Assembly: GCA_038230975.1 (NCBI GenBank)
Contig: JBBRMF010000028.1
Coordinates: 1 to 32,254 of the forward strand
DNA: 32,254 nt
Direction of reading: 5' to 3'
From: JANXVV01 sp038230975
Lineage (GTDB): Bacteria; Planctomycetota; Phycisphaerae; Tepidisphaerales; Tepidisphaeraceae
Shown here: positions 30,239-32,254 of the stretch, in pieces
Numbering within the stretch: position 1 is the first letter of the stretch
How the letters are laid out: each line of letters begins with the position of its first letter
Made by a program: the position numbers and the translations under genes
The notes under the pieces: generated by a model
The model's database searches: none
What the model was told of the DNA's origin: nothing
Seen by the model: only the letters and a program-made list of their open reading frames with translations

Positions 30239-30418
30239 TTCGCCACGGAGTGGCAGTAGAATTTAGCCCACGCCGTGAGTCGTGGGAGGTTGTGTATGGC
30301 GTGCGAAGCCCTGGAGGGGCGGCAGATTTCTGTCGCCCCTCCGGGGCTTTTTGGTTTGGCGACGGTTTCCCCCACGGCTTGCGCCGTGGGCTAAATTCTG
30401 GTGCCACTCCGTGGCGAA
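30239..30418. repeat. 180-nt three-level nested palindrome
   Basis: Outer arms share TTCGCCACGGAGTGGCA and then AGAATTTAGCCCACG, in inverted copies at 30239 and 30418. The next level has CCCACG(G)C...GC(G)CCGTGGG-type hairpins, and the centre is AGCCCTGGAGGGGCGGCAGA with its complement (30307-30348). The left part lies after the M16 stop; the right part covers the stop codon of the hydrolase gene. Confidence 0.85.
30307..30352 (+). terminator. Candidate terminator of the M16 gene
   Basis: The central hairpin AGCCCTGGAGGGGCGGCAGA / TCTGTCGCCCCTCCGGGGCT (loop TTTC or nearby) is followed by TTTTT. It lies 78 nt after the M16 stop. A strong stem with a short T-run fits intrinsic termination, though the hairpin also belongs to the repeat. 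Confidence 0.5.
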
Positions 30419-31119
30419 GAGGAAGAGGCTTTTTCTACAAGGAGTTTGAAGGGAGCCAGGTGAGCGGGTTCGTCGGCGAGGCGTTCGGGGTGCCATTGGA
30501 CGGCGACTAGCAGGGGGAAGGTGGGGTCTTCTAAACCTTCGATGATTCCGTCGGGGGAGGTGGCGACGACTCGGAGTCCGCGCCCGATGACGTTGACGGA
30601 TTGTTTGTGGTAGGTGTTGGCGGAGATTTCGGATTGGCCGATGGCTTTGCCGAGTTGTGAATCGGGTTGAAGGGTTACGGCATGGCGGCGGAGGATTTCA
30701 CCGACTTTGCGGTGTTCTTCTTTGTCGGGCAGGTCGGGGATGAACTGGTGGAGGCTGCCACCGCGCGAAACGTTGAGAAGTTGACAGCCCAGACAGATGC
30801 ACAGTGCCGGGAGGCGGCGTTTTTCAACTTCGGCGAGCAATGCGAGTTCGAAGTTTTGGCGGTCGGGATCGATGTGACCGGCATTGGGATGCCAGGTTTG
30901 GCCGTAGAGCGCGGGGTCGAGGTCATCGCCACCGGTGAAGAGGATGCCTTCGAGCAGGTCGAGGTATTGGGGGATCAGGGAAGGGTCGGTGCGGTAGGGG
31001 ATGGCGAGTGGCAATCCCCCGGCTTTTTCGACGGCGGTGGCGTAGGCGAAAGCGAGGTAGTAGGCGGGCTTGCCGTCGACGGTGTCGGTGGTGATTCCGA
31101 TGAGGGGGCGTTTGTTCAA
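30391..31119 (-). CDS. Class-I glutamine amidotransferase-like hydrolase (PuuD family)
   Basis: The 242-residue protein matches gamma-glutamyl-GABA hydrolase family peptidases: KRPLIGITTDTV, EGILFTGGDDLDPALYG, ALCICLGCQLLNVSRGGSLH with the nucleophile Cys, and VQWHPERL with the catalytic His and Glu. It would hydrolyse gamma-glutamyl bonds (putrescine or similar catabolism); substrate uncertain. The start codon is TTG with no strong ribosome binding site. The last ~10 residues (about RSGTRI) and the TAG stop at 30391 lie in the right arm of the nested palindrome, so the C-terminus was shaped by the repeat. Confidence 0.85.
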   Translation of the reverse strand: MNKRPLIGITTDTVDGKPAYYLAFAYATAVEKAGGLPLAIPYRTDPSLIPQYLDLLEGILFTGGDDLDPALYGQTWHPNAGHIDPDRQNFELALLAEVEKRRLPALCICLGCQLLNVSRGGSLHQFIPDLPDKEEHRKVGEILRRHAVTLQPDSQLGKAIGQSEISANTYHKQSVNVIGRGLRVVATSPDGIIEGLEDPTFPLLVAVQWHPERLADEPAHLAPFKLLVEKASSSSPRSGTRI

Positions 31120-31161
31120 TGTAATGCTTTTCTCGATGAATGGCGGATTGCAGTTTAGTTA

Positions 31162-31185
31162 CTCGTGGAACTAGTATAGTACGAG
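31162..31185. promoter_or_regulatory. Inverted repeat and weak promoter upstream of the PuuD-like gene
   Basis: CTCGT...ACGAG with CTAG/TAG inside forms an imperfect palindrome. On the minus strand TATACT (31174-31179) is a good -10, with TTTACT 15 nt further up as a weak -35. It may be an operator-promoter for the hydrolase. Confidence 0.3.
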
Positions 31186-31247
31186 GAATCATTCAGTAAA
31201 ATGGGGTACGCATAGCGATCGGACTTTGGTAAGGCGCGAACGGCGTA

Positions 31248-31604
31248 TCAAGGAATGAATAGTCGTCCCGCTCCCCGAAATAGGTCGACCTCTGATAGTA
31301 TTTCGAGAAATCTAATTGCGGCGCGTTCGACGTATTCGCGTTCGATGAGAAGTCGCTGCGATTCCCCGGGGGTAAGCACGGGAAGGCTGGTAACGGTATT
31401 GTGCGCGATGATGGTAGCCTGCAATGAATCCGATCGATCGGAATTTCGGTTGTCGGTGAAAAGGATCACGTTTTCCCGCTGGCAGGTATGCCACAGAACG
31501 TAATCCGACGCGGAATGTTTGAGTGAGAGCTCGCTGAATGAGCTAACCCGGACACCAAGTTTATTCCACAGTGCCGCCCAGTCTGGCGAAACACAAACGG
31601 ACAA
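31248..31604 (-). CDS. PIN-like toxin partner of DUF433 (start or frame unclear)
   Basis: The 118-residue frame from TTG 31604 reads VCVSPDWAALWNKLGVRVSS and then NVILFTDNRN and ends GAGRLFIP, as in a PIN-like family found beside DUF433 genes. The N-terminus is probably longer: ATG 31630 begins MPK in another frame, and one extra A in the A5 run (31620-31624), or a -1 slip there, gives MPKKYLDAILSVCVSPDW. It could be a -1 frameshift, a one-base mutation, or simply a TTG start. It lies 31 nt after the DUF433 stop. Function as an RNase toxin is inferred. Confidence 0.6.
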   Translation of the reverse strand: MSVCVSPDWAALWNKLGVRVSSFSELSLKHSASDYVLWHTCQRENVILFTDNRNSDRSDSLQATIIAHNTVTSLPVLTPGESQRLLIEREYVERAAIRFLEILSEVDLFRGAGRLFIP

Positions 31605-31635
31605 GATTGCGTCCAGATATTTTTCGGCATTTTAG

Positions 31636-31980
31636 TCAGCCAGTAGTCGCAGCATTTTGAGCTTTCTGCTGGCGATCCACGTTTTCTTTCAGCCGCATGA
31701 GCGTTTGGTGAGATTCCGCAAATAACGCCTGAATATGAGGCGGATTTCCGGTGCGTGCCCACCGCAAATCGCGATCATATTTGGGCATCAATTCGCCGAG
31801 ATGAGCGTCGATGTAGTCAACGGCGGCGTGGGTGGCGATCTCGGAAATTCCGTAGAACTGCGCGATCCATGCCGTCGATTTTCCAGCTAAATGGTGGTCC
31901 ATTACGTTGTAGACGGTGATCCGGGTTCCCCGGATTTCGGGGCCACGTCCGCGATCATAAATAGCATCTTCGGCGTCCAT
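31636..31980 (-). CDS. DUF433 protein, likely antitoxin
   Basis: The 114-residue protein has GRGPEIRGTRITVYNVMDHH, then STAWIAQFYGISEIATHAAV and DYIDAHL, the clearest DUF433 pattern in the window, with the invariant GTRI. The C-terminal helical tail (KENVDRQQKAQNAATTG) would contact the toxin. GAGAGGAG lies just upstream of ATG 31980. It precedes the PIN-like gene in the usual order for the module. Confidence 0.88.
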   Translation of the reverse strand: MDAEDAIYDRGRGPEIRGTRITVYNVMDHHLAGKSTAWIAQFYGISEIATHAAVDYIDAHLGELMPKYDRDLRWARTGNPPHIQALFAESHQTLMRLKENVDRQQKAQNAATTG

Positions 31981-32022
31981 GGAAACTCCTCTCGTTCTTG
32001 CAATTCAGTGTATCATCATATC

Positions 32023-32059
32023 GCAAAAACGGGCCACGCGATGGCGTGGCCCGTTTTGC
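32023..32059. terminator. Perfect hairpin with T-run, bidirectional terminator candidate
   Basis: GCAAAAACGGGCCACGC pairs with GCGTGGCCCGTTTTGC across a GATG loop. The A-run before and T-run after the stem fit an intrinsic terminator in both directions. It separates the DUF433 module from the repeats at the right edge. Confidence 0.6.
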
Positions 32060-32060
32060 G

Positions 32061-32222
32061 GGGTGCGTGACATTTCCGGCGGGCCCGATTTCTCCCTCTC
32101 CCGGTAATCCGGGGAAGGGTTGGGGTGGGGGGAAGTCCGCTGAACCACGTCGATTTATCGAAAAAGACCCCCACCCGGGTGTGTGACAGTTCCGGCGTAC
32201 CCGATTTCTCCCTCTCCCGGTA
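32061..32222. repeat. Two direct repeats, 116-nt period
   Basis: A 46-nt sequence starting GGGTGCGTGACATTTCCGGC (32061-32106) recurs as GGGTGTGTGACAGTTCCGGC (32177-32222), ending CTCCCTCTCCCGGTA in both. GTCGATTTATC also occurs twice (about 32149 and 32231), so a longer unit may repeat beyond the window. No gene is seen here. Confidence 0.7.
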
Positions 32223-32254
32223 CTGAGCCTGTCGATTTATCCACCCCTTGCATA

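Overview
The window looks like a piece of a Planctomycetota chromosome, probably a Phycisphaerae-like soil or freshwater lineage. The reasons are the adjacent DUF1501 and DUF1800 genes with twin-arginine-type N-termini, a small membrane protein ending in the planctomycete-type CxxCxYDLR...CPxCG zinc ribbon, moderately high G+C, and many dispersed palindromic elements. No tRNA, rRNA, CRISPR array, complete transposon or prophage was seen. All assignments come from reading the sequence and translations; no database search was run.

Layout, left to right. 1-2.2 kb (minus): a truncated von Willebrand-A-like membrane protein and a GT87-type glycosyltransferase. 2.4-5.4 kb (plus): an ECF sigma factor, its putative membrane anti-sigma factor, a secreted helical protein and a small lipoprotein, preceded by an ECF-like promoter and followed by a double zf-TFIIB protein. 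5.7-6.6 kb: a histidine-rich orphan convergent with a CbiX/SirB chelatase that has a four-cysteine tail. 6.7-9.4 kb: a secreted M28 peptidase with PDZ domain, and two small orphan genes. 9.5-11 kb: a Phd/YefM-RelE/ParE toxin-antitoxin pair with a TGTACA operator candidate, then a fructosamine-kinase-like gene. 11-14.7 kb (minus): GDP-mannose dehydratase, GDP-fucose synthase and a WcaI-like glycosyltransferase, which together suggest GDP-L-fucose supply and glycan assembly; a cluster of hairpins separates the first two. 15-20.3 kb (minus): a DUF433/DUF5615 pair, DUF1501, DUF1800 and a protein with three redox-dead thioredoxin folds.

20.4-26.6 kb is the most accessory stretch: a second DUF433 gene with a truncated DUF5615 partner, a RusA-like resolvase translationally coupled to a restriction-endonuclease-fold protein, a divergent transketolase, a phage-type helix-turn-helix protein, and a HipA-like kinase with a DUF3037 partner. 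26.6-32.2 kb holds a zinc-ribbon membrane protein, a large M16 peptidase, a class-I glutamine amidotransferase-like hydrolase, a third DUF433 module, and several large nested palindromes.

The most promising leads for something undescribed are the RusA/REase pair, the HTH-HipA-DUF3037 group, the repeated DUF433 modules in different states of decay, the three-fold inactive thioredoxin protein, and the dense set of nested palindromes, one of which supplies the C-terminus and stop codon of a gene.
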